Shown: positions 11,480 to 25,090, numbered from the stretch's first letter. The stretch is DNA of 64,000 bases from Sisyra terminalis (GCA_958496175.1 OY292279.1:12896001-12960000); one strand, 5' to 3'. The notes: generated by a model from the sequence alone, not told the origin. Numbers and translations are program-made.

Positions 11480-13004
11480 AAAAGAAAAAGATTTATAGAA
11501 TTTTTTTAGAACTATATCGATCAATAGTTAATCTAATTTTACTTCCAAATGATTTATAATTTTTGCTGTTGCTTTTTTGAGGAAGTTCCTTTCTTCAATT
11601 AAGATAATGAATGAACTAATCGGCGGGAATAATTTTTTATTTGTATTTCTTCGGTGACTGTCTCGTTTATTATATTTGGTGAAAGAGTAATGAGAATTTA
11701 ACCCTCTGGACATTCGTCTCGCCACAATATGAAGTTAAAGACGTTAAAGGAACACGTTGCGTTATTTAAGTGAGAATGTGACAGGATAATTAATAAGAGT
11801 GGCACATTAAAAGTGGTGAAGAATGGTTTTGGTTGATGTCAGATGACAAATGTTTAAATTGTATATTCTTCCCTTTCATCCCAAAAAATACGACGAAAAT
11901 TTGTTTTGATAAGCTTTTTATTGATGGCTTATAACATGTGCCATCGGGATAATATGTAACGTAATTGCGAGTTTTGTTTGTATGAGTTTTGATAAAAAAA
12001 ATCATCGAGCTTTTCAGTGTATTGTAAATATGTACTTACGTGCTACGCAGTATAACAAGTTTATCATATTTGATTTTTACGCGCAATTTCCAAAACGACG
12101 CATTTTGTTCCGATATGTGGGTAATATTCCCGGAGCTCTTGACTGTAGGTTATTATATTTATTGCACATACCTTGAAGGTTTGTCGTACCTACGAAAGCT
12201 CCAAAGACGCGGCACAACAGCGCTTGAAAAAGCTCCGGGTTTGAGTTGGCCACGTGTCAGAAAATTTAGTGCGTCACATCCAATTATATGTCGAAACATG
12301 TGTCTCAAGATTGATGGCGTTTTCTAATAAAGAAAAATTGATATCTTCCTGCATATTCTTTCCGCTTCGTATTTTTCATTTAAATGTTGCGTTATTAAAT
12401 ATTTGCTTTGCTTTTCTGCAAATTCAAGATTCAATTTATTCGAGAGAGACATTTGCAAAAGTTTATTTTCACGGAACATAAAGGTGATCGAAACTTTGAA
12501 GTGTTTTGTATCAACGTTCTAGAATTTCACAATTCCTGTCAAAAGTTGAAGATATGTTTTACTTGTTAGTAATTAAGGGGAATCTGAGGATTTTACACCC
12601 TAATAACGTGGGATAACAGTAAACGCTGTTTAATCAAAAGTTGATGAACTGGGAGAAAATCAATTAGCAATGAATTATTCTGTTTTCAATTCTACCAAAT
12701 TAATATTGAAATTCAACACTTTTAATTTGAACTAACAAGAAAAGTATCACTTTCCAATTCTTTACTTTAAACTAATTAATTTAATATTAGAAGAGTAAAT
12801 TAAGAGTTAGAATAAAAACGAGTAAATATAATATTTATACTTAAAAAAAAATATTTTCGACCTTTACGTTAAAATAAGCAAAATTTCAGCGATTCTATTA
12901 ATTTTTCTTTGCTATACAAATCGTCGGCTGAAAGCTGCAATTTTCATGCTTTGTCTAAAATAATAATTTAGTCATTTTATCAAATAGTCATTAGAAAGAG
13001 AAAA
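11480..13004. other. Intergenic with a slightly GC-richer patch at 12000-12330
   Basis: The patch has three overlapping short ORFs on the plus strand, none recognisable and none with clear splice signals. I take them as chance ORFs. The remainder is AT-rich. Confidence 0.35.
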
Positions 13005-14362
13005 AAACCTGCATTGTCACCTTTCTTGGCAAATCTTTTTATGAGCAACTTCGAACTGCAGGCGAAACGAAATTGTGGGCATTTTCCTAGGGTTTGGTAC
13101 AGATATGTTGACGACGTTTTTGCTATTTATGATGAAGGGACAATAGATCCAGACAAGTTCTTGGATTATCTAAACTCAATACAGCCTGGCATAACATTTA
13201 CGGTAGAAAGAGAAAAAGATGGTAGTTTACCATTCTTAGACCTGAAAATAACCAGAAACCAGGGCAACCTGGTTTTTGACATCTACAGAAAACCAACACA
13301 TGTAGATAGATATGTTATGGCTGAATCCGTATGTCATAATAGCCAACTGGCTGTTTTCCATTCCTTGGTAAGCCGACTCGTAAATGTACCTCTGGTAAAG
13401 AATCTGTATTCAAAAGAATTATAATACATTAAAGGTGTGGCGACCTTTAATGGATACTCTATCAAAATTGTAGACAGAATCCTCAAAAGAGGTCTTTGGA
13501 GGAAAAAACTATCAGTAACCACTTTACGAACGATGGATGGACCAGAAGACCGTTGGTCTGTTTTAACTTATTTTCCAGGGAATTCCCAAAAAATCAATAC
13601 GATATGGAAACAGTTTGGAATAAAGGCTGGATATACAACCAAAAAGTTGGGTAGATTTTTCAACGTTTCTAAAGATAAAATTCCGGACATACAAAAATCA
13701 GGAATTTCTGAAATCCCTTGCACGGGTGATAAAAGCTACGTCGGTCAGACTAGAAGACAAATAGGGGTTAGGTATAAGGAACATCTGGCAAACATAAAAT
13801 ATGCAAGAGTGGAAAAATCATGTGTGGCAGAACATGCACTGGAAACAGGGCATACATTTGCAGAAGCTAGACTTCTAAAAAGTCTTAACCGCACAAACCG
13901 ATTAGATGCACTTGAAAGCATAGAAATTGTTAAAAGAAAGGGAAAGGTACTAAATTGGGAAAATGGTCCAATTCAAAATTCGGCACTTTTCGGGTTGCTT
14001 ACGAAGGATTCGGTGAAAGTAAAGAAATTTGGGAACACCCCCCCCCTCCATAACCACATCGCAAAAAGATAAAGGCACGACATATAAATTGAGGTCAATT
14101 CGTGATGATTTTGTGAATCATCACAAAGCAGTTACGGAGAGATCCAAACTACTTGATGACCACTGATGAAGCATGCTTGGCAATCGAAATACGTATCTGG
14201 GCAATACGTCACGAATATTTTTGTTTGAACTTCTGTTCAAATTTATGTTTGTGGTATAATTTTTATATATTATTATATTAAATTATACTACATAAATTGG
14301 ACTGCAATATATCTTATATATTGCATACACAGTATAACTGTTCAAAGTCAGCGAAAATTTTT
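13005..14362 (+). pseudogene. Penelope-like retroelement, copy 1: RT plus GIY-YIG endonuclease, 5' truncated
   Basis: Starts inside the RT at LSPFLANLFMSNFE. The catalytic box WYRYVDDVFAIY is intact (YVDD codons 13104-13115), followed by SLPFLDLKITR and FDIYRKPTHVDRY. A single TAA at 13422-13424 interrupts a frame that is Glu in copy 2. The C-terminus carries a GIY-YIG nuclease: SGISEIPCTG, DKSYVGQTRRQIGVRYKEH, CVAEHALETGHTF. RT joined to GIY-YIG is diagnostic of Penelope-like elements. Compared with copy 2, one Cys codon is deleted after CTG, GIY has become GIS, and a frameshift in the C-run near 14040 alters the C-terminus. The pLTR-like 3' region (14155-14362) has the CTGATGA hairpin and ends GTTCAAAGTCAGCGAAAA. 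Confidence 0.92.
14163..14210 (+). ncRNA. Hammerhead-ribozyme-like motif in the Penelope pLTR
   Basis: The order is CTGATGA, then a helix (GATTGC/GCAATC with a TTG loop in other copies; GCATGC, partly mismatched, here), then GAAA, then helix ACGTAT/ATACGT, then C. Hammerhead ribozymes are known in Penelope-like elements. This one deviates from the canonical core: an extra A after CTGATGA and an extra base or two between GAA and the third helix. Activity is therefore uncertain. Confidence 0.45.
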
Positions 14363-15314
14363 TATTTTTTTAACTAAATTAATGTCTAAATGCAAAGTAT
14401 ATTTTTATATCAAAACGTAAACCTGCTATTTTAAATCAGTTAAAATCATAAGGTGAAAAGCTGCTATCTCCTTGTTACTGCTCCTTTTTGTATTAAAATA
14501 AGACTCGTTTATTTTGAAAGTGGCCTAAGTCCATTTCAAAGACGGTCTATATGGTGATTCTTCTTCTTGTAACTAGAACAAAGTATGTTAATTATTTAGC
14601 TGCTAAGTTTTCAAAAATTACTGGTTTCATTTTAGTTGTTAACAAAAACGCCAATTATTCCCTTCTCCTTAGTATCTTATGTTCCTATGGTTAAAAGTGA
14701 TAACACTATAAGGATTGTTCTGAAAATGGACTTAACTCACTTTCAAAATAAACGGTTCATTATGTAGTTGTTGCACTTGTGTGCAATTGTTCCGTGTGTT
14801 TTATTATTTAAATGAGTAGAAAAGTGTTGTTTTTAACAAAAATAAAACTAAATCAATCAAATCAAGTATGAATTAATATTGAAATTATTTATTGTTGTAA
14901 ATAGAGCATAAATGGAATCGACAATGTTAATTTTGATTCTATCTATTGCAACAATAATTATACATTTTTATTGAAGTATTTAAATAAGCCATTATACTGA
15001 TCAATATATCAGTAAACATGTCTTTACAACTTCTTCATTAATATCCGACGATGAAGAAGTACAAACTTGAAGCTTAGTTCCATACGATAAATAGCGATAT
15101 ATCTGAAGAATTACCAACAAATTCTAACAATGGATAAAAGCGAATAATTCTAAAAAAAAAATTAAATGATTTTTGATAAAAAAAAAATAAGGAAGAAAGG
15201 AAGAAAGGAAGACGTTTTATAAACGGAGGAAAGAAGAGGGAGCATGGAATTATGGAAATCTTAAACAACCCTGTGTTATGAAAGTCAGGTGCATATTTAG
15301 GAATACAAAAGTTC
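14363..15314. other. AT-rich spacer
   Basis: Contains a GGAAGAAAGGAAGAAAGGAAG simple repeat near 15190-15212 and no recognisable gene. The short 64-codon ORF on the minus strand here is low-complexity Phe/Leu from the A/T runs. Confidence 0.4.
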
Positions 15315-16233
15315 TATTGGTAGTTCGGAAAGTAATTTCATTTTTTCCCGACAAAAGATTTAATTGTATTTTTGTGCACTCATTTTATAATTAAGCCGTT
15401 TAGTCATTGTATGTTTTAAGAGCTAATACAGCAAGGCTTGCATGTGAAAAAGCTCAAGTGATTCTACGCAATAGTTTTTGGTGTGTTTCTTTTTAAATAT
15501 GGAGAGCAAAAACCAGAATCTTCCTTATATATTACTTTTTCACTATAGAAAAAGTTAAAATGCTGTTCTATCAAGAAAATATTAACCGATGTATATGCAG
15601 AAGAGGTATTGGCAGCACGCCAGTGCCAAAACTAGCTTGTAAAATTTTGATCGTCAGCAATTTTGATGTCGAAGATGCACCACGGTCCGGAAGACCGGTT
15701 GAAGGTGATCAAGTCACAATGAAATAATTAGTTGATGCAAACCAGTGAATAACAACACGTGAGATCGGTAAAATTTACCAAATTCAATTGTTAATGACCC
15801 ACTTGAAAGGCCTAGGAGTAACCTCGAACCTCGATATATGGGTTCCCTATGTTTTTATGGGGAGAAATTTGATCTCATATAACTTTTGTTACTCGCCTAA
15901 AGCTTTTACAACTTGAATGGAATTAACTGTCATACCCATCATATTCTACAGATCTGGCACCTTCGGTTTATTATTGGTTTTTCCCATTGCAAAATCTTTT
16001 AGACGGTAATATCTTTACTTCAAATGAGGAAGTCAAAAATCCCCCAAGAACAGTTTTTGGCTAAAGAGCAAAAATTTTTTCAGTGAAAAATCCTACTACA
16101 GCCAGAAAAATGGCAATAGGTATTGAACCAAAATGGCCAGTATATAATTTAATAAAATATTTATTCACTATACGAAAATTGTCTTTCATTATCACAAAAA
16201 AAAAAAAACGAAATTACTTTCCGAACAACCGTA
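15315..16233 (+). pseudogene. Degenerate mariner transposon
   Basis: The terminal inverted repeats GGTAGTTCGGAAAGTAATTTC (left) and GAAATTACTTTCCGAACAACC (right) lie about 920 bp apart and are bordered by TA. Transposase remnants read in different frames: LPYILLFHYRKS near the start, NFDVEDAPRSGRPVEGDQVT around 15660-15725, TTREIGK after it, and PSYSTDLAPSVYYWFFPLQN then NIFTSNEEVKN at 15925-16040. These match the mariner helix-turn-helix linker (APRSGRP) and the YSPDLAP region. The usual Asp after LAPS is Val, and many stops and frameshifts are present, so it is dead. A middle part of the catalytic domain is missing. Confidence 0.9.
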
Positions 16234-16713
16234 AAATGTACTTCTGTTAATGAAGAAATACTTCAAAAGATTTTTTTTGATTTTTGGAAACTAACATGAG
16301 AATAAAAAAATAGTCCATAATTTGGTAAACTGTTTTCCAATTAAAAGCAAAACAACACCGTAAAGTAAATTAAGAATGGCTCCAATTCTGTATTAATACT
16401 TTAAAGTTAATGATTCACTGATAAGAGTATGTAGTACTTTTTATTTAAATACTCTAAGAATCGTCGATGGATCATTCTGAAATTAAAATTTTCAAAATTC
16501 GGAAAAAATGAACCGTCCTTAATGCCTTTTGAAAAAGAATGTAAAGAGCTTTATGAATTTTTCGAATCCTTATCGATGATGGAATTTCAGTATTGCCGTG
16601 CGATAACCAACAAAAAATATTTATTACCGAAATAGTCCTTTAAGCAACAACTATAGGAAATAAATTTTCTTCATTTTATTAATGTTTTATGGGATTGATA
16701 TTATGTTATTTTC
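16234..16713. other. Spacer, nothing recognised
   Basis: AT-rich single-copy-looking sequence between the mariner and MITE A copy 2. Confidence 0.4.
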
Positions 16714-17909
16714 GGCCCATGTCGCTTTTAGAGCCGTTAAATCTGACAACGTTTCATTGTCTATTTTGCTTTTGATTTAATTCGCGAATAAATCAGCCCA
16801 TAATGAAAATTCAGCCCTAAAAGAGAAAAGTAAACCATTAGGGTGGTCCTTATTTTGGGTTTGTCCGAATTTTTTTTCACGGTAGTCCTAAATCCGTTCT
16901 AAATCTATTAAAAAAAATGCATGCCAAGTTATAGCTCTTAATTTTAATTTTAATCCGACCCCCCCAACAGCCAAAGTTTTAAATGGAAATAACACGAGAA
17001 AAGTTCTGTTAATTTTTTGAATTTTTTTTCATCATGAAATAATGAACAGATCATGTCGATCAATAACAATTATTATAGCAAATTTAACGCTCTACAAAAA
17101 AGGTCTTTTATGATTTTTTTTTAACTTTAACGGTTTCTGAGTTATTTAAAGTCATAGTTGAAGCTTAAGTCAATTTTACGATTTTTCTATTTCTACCGTC
17201 GTTTATTGATTTAAAAATGAAAAAAAGATAATAATTCATAACTTAGACGACTTTTTTTACCTTCACGCATGCTCTGAAAGAAAAGTATTATTTTATTTAA
17301 AAAATCGACTGTCAAAATTTCAATAAATTACAAAAAATACTTTTATTACCATTTTTTTTAACATCGATACTATTATGAAGTTATTACAGTTTTTTGAGAT
17401 TAAGAATTATTATCCTTTTTTTCATTGTTAAATCATTAAACGACGGTAGAAATAGAAAAATCGTAAAATTGACTTAAGCTTCAACTATGACTTTAAATAA
17501 CTCAGAAACCGTTAAAGTTAAAAAAAAATCATAAAAGACCTTTTTTGTAGAGCGTTAAATTTGCTATAATAATTGTTATTGATCGACATGATCTGTTCAT
17601 TATTTCATGATGAAAAAAAAATCAAAAAATTAACAGAACTTTTCTCGAGTTATTTCCATTTAAAACTTTGGCTGTTGGGGGGGTCGGATTAAAATTAAAA
17701 TTAAGAGCTATAATTTGGCATGCTTTTTTTTTAATAGATTTAGAATCGATTTAGGACTACCGTGAAAAAAAATTCAGACAAACCCTAAATAAGGACCACC
17801 CTAGTATACCATATTAGAATTGAATTCACAAAAAACCGCGAATAGAATAAAAAACATAGTAGAAAATTTAACGTTGCCAGATTTAATGATCCCACAAGGT
17901 ATGTGGGCC
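16714..17909. mobile_element. MITE A, copy 2, split by a foldback insertion
   Basis: The left half runs from GGCCCATGTCGCTTTTAGAG through TTCGCGAATAAATC and ATAATGAAAATT; the right half resumes at ACCATATTAGAATTG and ends ATTTAATGATCCC...ATGTGGGCC. The halves align with the 4334-4576 copy, interrupted exactly where the foldback element sits. MITE A is therefore older than that insertion. Confidence 0.75.
16839..17803. mobile_element. Foldback element, copy 1 (about 400-bp inverted arms)
   Basis: It begins TAGGGTGGTCCTTATTT and ends AAATAAGGACCACCCTA. Left arm 16839-17245 and right arm about 17405-17803 are near-perfect reverse complements, including TTTAACGCTCTACAAAAAAG, AACGGTTTCTGAGTTATTTA and TTGACTTAAGCTTCAACTAT. 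A 160-bp A/T-rich spacer separates them. The probable 8-bp target duplication is GTAAACCA/GTATACCA (7 of 8). There is no coding capacity. Eight-bp duplications fit hAT-type movement, but the termini are not a family I can name. Confidence 0.85.
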
Positions 17910-20439
17910 TTTTTTTATAAATATAATACTCTAACTAATGAATTTTACTACTACGAAAACCTACTATGTACATTTCAGTATTAACTATTTGGGAAGAACC
18001 TACTAAAATATTAAACAGCTAACTAATAGACAAGACCTAAATATTTCCAAATGGTAATCTATAAAGAGCAGGATCATTCTATCTTCAAACGGTATTTTAA
18101 TATTTTCCATTAGAATTATTTTTAATTTTTTGCAGTGTATTTAATTATCTCCTGTATAATTAAATCTAATATAGCTAGCAGGTTTAAAAAATATGTTTGT
18201 TTGATTTTCAGGTGTTTTTTTTTTTCATTAAATAAAAGTTTTGTGTGATTTTATCAATTACACATAACAAATGGAAGTTTTGTAGATGTACGTATAGATA
18301 AACCAAACACATTTTTAACATCATTATTTATTCCGTTAGAACTTAATAGAGGTCTATAATTTATTGAGGCTTAAACAAGAAAATTCACTTAATGCTTGTT
18401 ATCTTCCATTTCAAAATCAATATAATTTGTTACTTTTGTGGGCTTTTAAGTTCTATATAATGTTTAGTGGAAACAATGTTTGTACTTATAATTTTCGAGG
18501 ATTTTAGTTGAAATATATTACTTAATAAATTTCATTTGTCGAACTGATTTCTTATTGGGAATATGAAAGTGATTTATAAATGTTATTGTTTCTACTTATA
18601 AAACCACCAATAGACTACAATAAATGCCCTTTTTCTTTTGAATCCTATAAGATTACGTTTTTTAAAGTACCATATTTTTTAATCAGACTAAATATGTAAT
18701 TTCAGCTTAATTTTTTTGAAATAATTAAAGGAAAACGGCAGAAACATGCACAAAATAGGAAATTTAGCATCGATTATTGAAAGTTGATATTTTCTACCAA
18801 AAAGTCCAACTGTTACAATCGAAAATGCAAGTATTGTTATTCCGTTTCATAAATCAGTTGTTAAAAATGAAAATACGGGGTTCAAGTTAGGCATAATATC
18901 CCCCACTGAGCCGAAGAATCTTTTTCATATTGTACAGAAATAAATCTACAAAATGAAATCTGTTTTTTTTATTGGAAATATTTGCACACATTCATTCTGA
19001 ATTATGCGTGTCAATTTCAGAACAACCATAAATCAAGTAAAAAATTCTGCATCAGAAAATTAAAGTTAAATCCAAGGCACAAATTAAAACAAAATTTAAA
19101 GACATCCAAAAGTTTTTTTCATGGGTCAACCCCTTTAGCCGTAGCGAATATAATAAAGCGAAATTTATAGAATACTGTAGTAATCTCAAACTATTACTAA
19201 GGGAGTAAAACTTTAATACAATTTAATTCAATTTAAGCATGTAGTTTATATCTTACCCTTCTTTTTTCTTTGATTCTTCTAGTTTCTTTTTACAGTATCA
19301 AATACGAACCCTTGTTTACTCAGTAAGTGCTCCAATTTGATTTTTTTTCTATTCACCAAATCGATTATCATTTTTTCTTTGTTGACTCTTCAGCATTTCT
19401 GCATTTGTTTTCATTCCATTTTCCTTCAGAACCATATTTTAAAGATCTCAGATATTTCTTTTGGTACCTTGTACGATTCATGCAGTAATAGAGCATTTAC
19501 AAATGGTTTCTAGACTATAATTTCCAAAATTTTAACCAAAAATTTTTTCTCTTTATTTTTATTAGATGATATTTTCCAAATATTAAGTTGGACCAAATTT
19601 TTCAGTTGCATGTTATTTAATTCAATTTTCTTCTTCGATTTTCATGTATTCCTATTACTTTTATTAGATCATTTATTTAATGTATATTTTCTTAGATTTT
19701 CTTTTATAAGGCTTCCATATTGCTATTAACCAAAGTAACAAAAGTTAGTATTTAAGGCAAATCCTGTTTCAGTCTCTGTACTATCGGTTTCTTTTCCAAT
19801 TTATAACTTTCTGGTTCCCTTGAAAGTCTATTTCATCATTCGATTCCCATTACTTTAATGATACTCAAAAGTCTTAAACAATTTCCTTAATGAAAATTTT
19901 TTAAAGAAAATTATAATTTTTGCTTACTTTCATGCACTTATTCTAAATTATTTTCTCAATTCATTTGACATCTCTGGTTCTTTTTTATTTTACTCACACT
20001 TCATATATTTTCTTTACACTCTTTTCTTTAGTATTTTGGTCAAAATTTGAGCAGTAAGGAAAATTACAAAGTTATAAGATATTTATTATAAGTGGTATTC
20101 GTTATAGGCAGGATGATACTCTATTTATTTACCCATAATATTCCTGGAACCCAAGCAATGCAAACCTACATTTTTTTCTTATTAAAAGAAGAAAAATATA
20201 CAGTTACAAAATATTGTATTTTAATACAATTGAAGTTAAATAAGAGGGAAGCGCAAGAAAAATACAAAAAAAAAATTAAAGTACAATTACTTAGGATACA
20301 TTTGCTTATGGAAAAAAATATTGAATGTTTACTTACTTTTCTTTCATTAAGGTTTTCATTGTAATGATATTGTTATGTTCTTACGATTATTTTAATTTTA
20401 TGGGTTCGTTAGAATTTGATACAGGACTTATACAAATTT
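17910..20439. other. 2.5-kb AT-rich stretch, nothing recognised
   Basis: No repeat boundaries, exon-like sequence or long ORFs were seen. Confidence 0.4.
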
Positions 20440-21010
20440 TTACACACAGGATTATTATTACACACGTATAGGCTACTTATCGTTCTTTACAAATAATAAG
20501 GGAAGGTATCTCCTACGTGAAAAATGAGGGATGAAAAAAATAATTTTACTTTAGACAGGCGAGTTATATATATTGGAAATGTATTTAAAAGTCAGGAAAT
20601 ACTTTGTATTAATCTTTTTAGTTGAACTAAAAAAAGCATAGTAAATTCAATTTAAAGTACAAAATATTACCTCCTTTAAGTATAAACGTTTATATATATA
20701 ATAAAAATAGTAGTTGTAAATAGCGTAATGGCTTAGGTATCTGATATTCTGATATTCATAATTAAAGACACGTGAGTTCAAATCTGACAGTAAACTATTT
20801 TTTAAGAAATTGTTGTAAATAAATCCTTAGGGTTGCTCAGTAAGGAAATTTTGACTTAAACAAGTAATAGTAATAATAATAATAATAAAAGCGATAAAGC
20901 TTAAAGTAAATACGTTATTAAAACGGTGCATATATAAAATCGTGTAGTTATATACCTCCTCTGATGAATTTTAATATTCGATATATTCCTTATAAGAAGT
21001 AGACATCTGA
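20440..21010 (+). mobile_element. RTE-like/SINE repeat copy 2, 5' and middle part
   Basis: Plus-strand copy of the repeat at 35072-35900. The tRNA-like part reads TAGCGTAATGGCTTAGGTAT (A-box-like) and GTGAGTTCAAATCTGACAG (B-box-like), followed by GGGTTGCTCAGTAAGGAAAT and an (AAT)n microsatellite near 20866-20888. It stops near CGATATATTCCTTATAAG, where the longer copy continues. The missing 3' part may be the piece at 23150-23333. Confidence 0.7.
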
Positions 21011-23149
21011 TCAAAATTTTTTTTTTGAAAACTCCTACCCCAAAAGAGTAAAAGAGGGTGACTAAGTTTTTACGAGAAAATGTAGAGTTAATTAACGATC
21101 GAAATTTTGAATTTAATACGTGTAATTAATAAATAAATAATTATTTAATATTAAGTGTCTGTTTTTGTTATATAATATTAAAAACAGCGTTTAAAATAAC
21201 GTCATTTAACTTAATTAGTATGAAAGTTTATGTAGTAGGTACTTATTCCAAATACCAAAGAGGCGGTTTTTAATTTTTGTTTGATTTTCAACAATCTAAT
21301 TTTTATGAACCAATGATTATGACCTGGAGCAATGATATATTCTGCTGAAAAGCTTTAAGAGAGCAATTTTTTATCATATTGCATTATCAATTAAGATATA
21401 ATCTTCCATTGTAACTTTTCTTCGGTATTTAGAACAATTTGAAAACCAATTATTGTTATTGGAAATAAATAAAATATTCGAATTTACTCCCACGCTTTCC
21501 ACCTATTTTCAACAATTTTGTATGTGCAACGTCCAAATGAGCGAAATCGAATTGATTTTTAGTATTGATAACTAAAATAAAGAAGGTCCTAATTTTTTTC
21601 CTTTAACATTGTATTTTCAAATATAAGTGCATATTTGTGTCGATAAAATTTGGAAAATGTTTTCCCTATACGATGAAGATTATACTAAGAATGAGCTTTT
21701 GATAATTCCTCCCCTAAAGGAGTGAAAAATAGTGGCAAAGTTTGTACGGCGTAATGTCTAATAAACAATCGAAATTACAAATTTCATAATCAAGCGTCGT
21801 TATAAACGAATCGTTTTACCACTTAAAATAAAACATAGTTGGTTTATTATTAGAAATAAAAACTTAGGGTCTGCTTAAAAATTTGAACTCTGATTTATAT
21901 ATCCGAAAAAGGCTAAGTGAAGTTTATAAGTGAGCCTTAAATTTTTTGGCTTTCACATATTGTAAACCTGAAAATCCGAAATACGTATTCATAAATAAAT
22001 ACATTAGTGAGCAGCGAATACCCCTTCTTTTTTCTTTTTTTTTTAATTTTATTTATTTATGGTCGCTCTAGCTGCTAAGGCTATGTCGCGACTTGCTAAA
22101 TTTTAGCTCAGTCCATATTTCACATGGTACACAATACAGTCCTAGTACAATATAGTTGATATATCAATATAAATAACACAGTACAATATGGTATAATTTG
22201 ATGATGTAATAATATATGATGTAAGTCAGTCCAGGCCTATATGTGGGAGTAGAACGCTGCTCGAATACCCCTTGAAATTCGGCGAAACAAAAAAAAATAC
22301 TTACTGGGATTTTTGTGAACTAAAGTTAGTGGCTTCTATCGACAGAGAAAGAATGACAATTTAAAAGAGGAGGGGGTGTTTGTAGTGTTAAATATATGGT
22401 AAGTCATAATTATTATTAATATTGTTATTATTACTTTACTTCCAATAGGCATTCTACAGAGATGCAAAGCATATGTACATAGAACTGGAATATTACAATC
22501 GTAATGTAGTGCAATGTACCATTGCATACATTTAAATCAGTTTAACAATATTAAAAGTAACACAGTTAAAAGTTACAAAGTTTAAAGATAAAAGATATAA
22601 TGATAAAAGAGGTTTAAAATGCTCTTCTAGAGCAAAAGGCATATGCCAAATCGTGTATGGTGAACTCGAGAGTATCCAATATAGTTAATTATATAGTTGA
22701 AGTTCAGATATTTTAATAATAAGTGTATAATACACAAAGATTATACTTGATTATGGAAGAACTGGGTTTCGTGCAACTATACACATTTCAATTTCGCGGT
22801 ATTTTTGTACATTACAGTAGTGTAATAGTTTTGGGAAAAAGGTTCATTCGGAAGTCGAGACAATGAAATGGGATTTCTACTAATATTCTAAATCTAGACC
22901 CTTTACTTCTGTTATTTTTTTGCGAGTATTTTGATAACTTTTGCCTGTTTTAAGTCATAATTAAGACCAACTTTATTGAACTTGACGATATTTTTTATTT
23001 CTGTATAATTGCTGATTGATTTACGGATTATTTGTGCCACGGTAGGTAAACCTACCGTAGGTATATGCAATTGAACATACTCTTTTTAGATATTTATAAA
23101 TATTTTTGAAAATTTATTGATCATTACATACTACTATTTTAGTCTAAGC
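21011..23149. other. 2.1-kb stretch lying between two halves of an RTE-like repeat
   Basis: No coding sequence recognised. A distinct block at 22040-22260 (GGTCGCTCTAGCTGCTAAGG and following) looks repeat-like but has no second copy here. The whole stretch may be an insertion into the repeat. Confidence 0.35.
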
Positions 23150-23333
23150 AACAGTTTATTAAATGTGTCTTTTTAAATTCAACAAAATAGTGTTTTTAAG
23201 TATGATTATGTTTTTCGTAAAAGAAATAAGAAAAATAAAAATTTGCATGTACCACTACAAATAGCAAATCTAAAAAGAAAATATTATCTACACCTACGTT
23301 ATGCAGACGAAGTCGCGGGGATCAGCTAGTTTA
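23150..23333 (+). mobile_element. RTE-like repeat 3' end
   Basis: Matches the minus-strand 35072-35250 segment: GTTTATTAAATGTGTCTTTT, TATGATTATGTTTTTCGTAA, and the terminal GCAGACGAAGTCGCGGGGAT followed by CAGCTAGT. That terminus is a common 3' end of RTE-like repeats in insects. Confidence 0.7.
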
Positions 23334-25090
23334 TTATAGTTCTAGTTTATTCAAGATAAATATTTCTTTCTCTGAACGTTATAAAAAAAATTTTTTTTAA
23401 TCTTTTGCAATGGTTTTATTATTATTATTTTATTTAAACTAGCACTTAAACATTTTCCTTTTATTATGCAAGGCATTGGTGTTTGCCTTTCTCTGAAATT
23501 CAGAAGAAAAAGATTTATGTTACCATTGTAAATTATTCCTGGATAAAAGTACAGGACTTTAACAGTGAACATTTCTGAAGATTAAAATATAAATTAGTTT
23601 AAGTTAGCACGACAATAACTTTATTTTCTTTCGACTCAAGTATTTATCATTTCCATTCGTCGTTGATATAATTAAAATATATCCTCAAGGAAATTTTCGA
23701 AAAATTAACGAAAAGAGAAACTAGGTTAAATCGTGCCCGAGCTTTTTTCTTGATTAGAATTTCGTAATTGATTTATCTCATCTCGAATACAAAAACAAAA
23801 CTGTATATTTGTGGGATGCAAGGACAACAAGGTTAAAACATATCTTCTGTGTAATTTAATTGTTTACATAATTTCTATAAAGTAAGTCGCACAATCTAAA
23901 AATAAAGCATAATATTGGGCTTCCTTATTTATTTTTTAATCGTGGAAAGCTTTTTATTTTTGAAAAAATAATAAAACATTTGGAATAAAAGGTTCAATTA
24001 AATGTTTAATGATTTGTCTTTGGTATTGTGTTTTATTTTTGTCAAATTGAAGTTTCATTTACTCAAAACTTTATCCTTTCAATAAAAATCAAACATTTGT
24101 ATTGTGTGATTTTATATGTTTGTAAATTTATTACATTTTCTATTAAACATCTTCAAAATAAAGCGGAAATTTCAATAGATGTGGGAATAACAATTTATAA
24201 ATCACTGAATAAATACTATACAACTTTATTAAAAGACAATAAAACTTATATTTCAATTGTGGGAAATTGAAGAAACCATAAAACTTTTACTGCTGTGAAC
24301 GGAAAGGTAATCTTTTTTTGGGTAGGTTTTTATGTATTTCAACCCATGTCTCTTTTAACGGATTGACACTTTTAGAGGAATTGAAAATCAAATTACTTCT
24401 TAATCGGTTTATAAGACTGTTTGATATTAGTAACTAATACCACTCAACATTGTAATACAATAAAATTACATCAAAAAGTTGTGAAAATATATGTTAGATT
24501 TTCTGAAAGAAGAAGAAAAATCGGGAAAATTTATCTTGTAAAGATTTTCAATTCAAATAAGAATTATTTCTAAAACAATTAAATATAATATGATTATTTT
24601 TTATTGATTTCATATTAAGCAAAAATGACTTCAATTCAGAGATGAGAATAAACTTTTGGTGTAAGTTATTTTTAATGGTATTTATGTTACCTATTTAATT
24701 TTAGTTAAAGTTATTTTTGCTTGGTTTACTTAGATTTGTCCTCTTTACTTTTGTTAGAAAATTCGTTTTGAAACAACTAAAATGTTTATAATCTAAATTT
24801 GAAATGTTCAAGATTCTAAATTTATTCTCAGAATTCCAAAAATTTTAATTTTGATTCGTTTAAGACGTTTTTTTTTTTAAATTTTGAAAATCCAAAATTT
24901 TTGGTCTTAAGAAAGATACTTGTAAGAATACCAAAATAGAGTGCAAACATTGAAATAAAAATCTTCAAAATTTAGTTATGGGCCATGCTAGTAGTGTGAC
25001 TATCTATATCTTATAATTATTATATATCTTTGTATATAAATCATGGCATGAATGAAAATTTCCTATCTTTATAACTAAGCATCAAAATTT
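23334..25090. other. AT-rich, nothing recognised
   Basis: The ORFs here are low-complexity (Lys/Ile/Phe-rich) products of AT bias. A weak similarity to MITE A ends occurs near 24335 (CCCATGTCTCTTTTAACGG), without a partner. Confidence 0.4.

Noticed and set aside
11982..12481. Three overlapping plus-strand ORFs of 64-95 codons
   Set aside because: No recognised domain, no consistent splice sites, and the frames are mutually exclusive; best explained by a slightly GC-richer patch.
15074..15268. A membrane-protein ORF on the minus strand
   Set aside because: Phe/Leu richness comes from purine-rich simple repeats (GGAAGAAA and A-runs) on the other strand.
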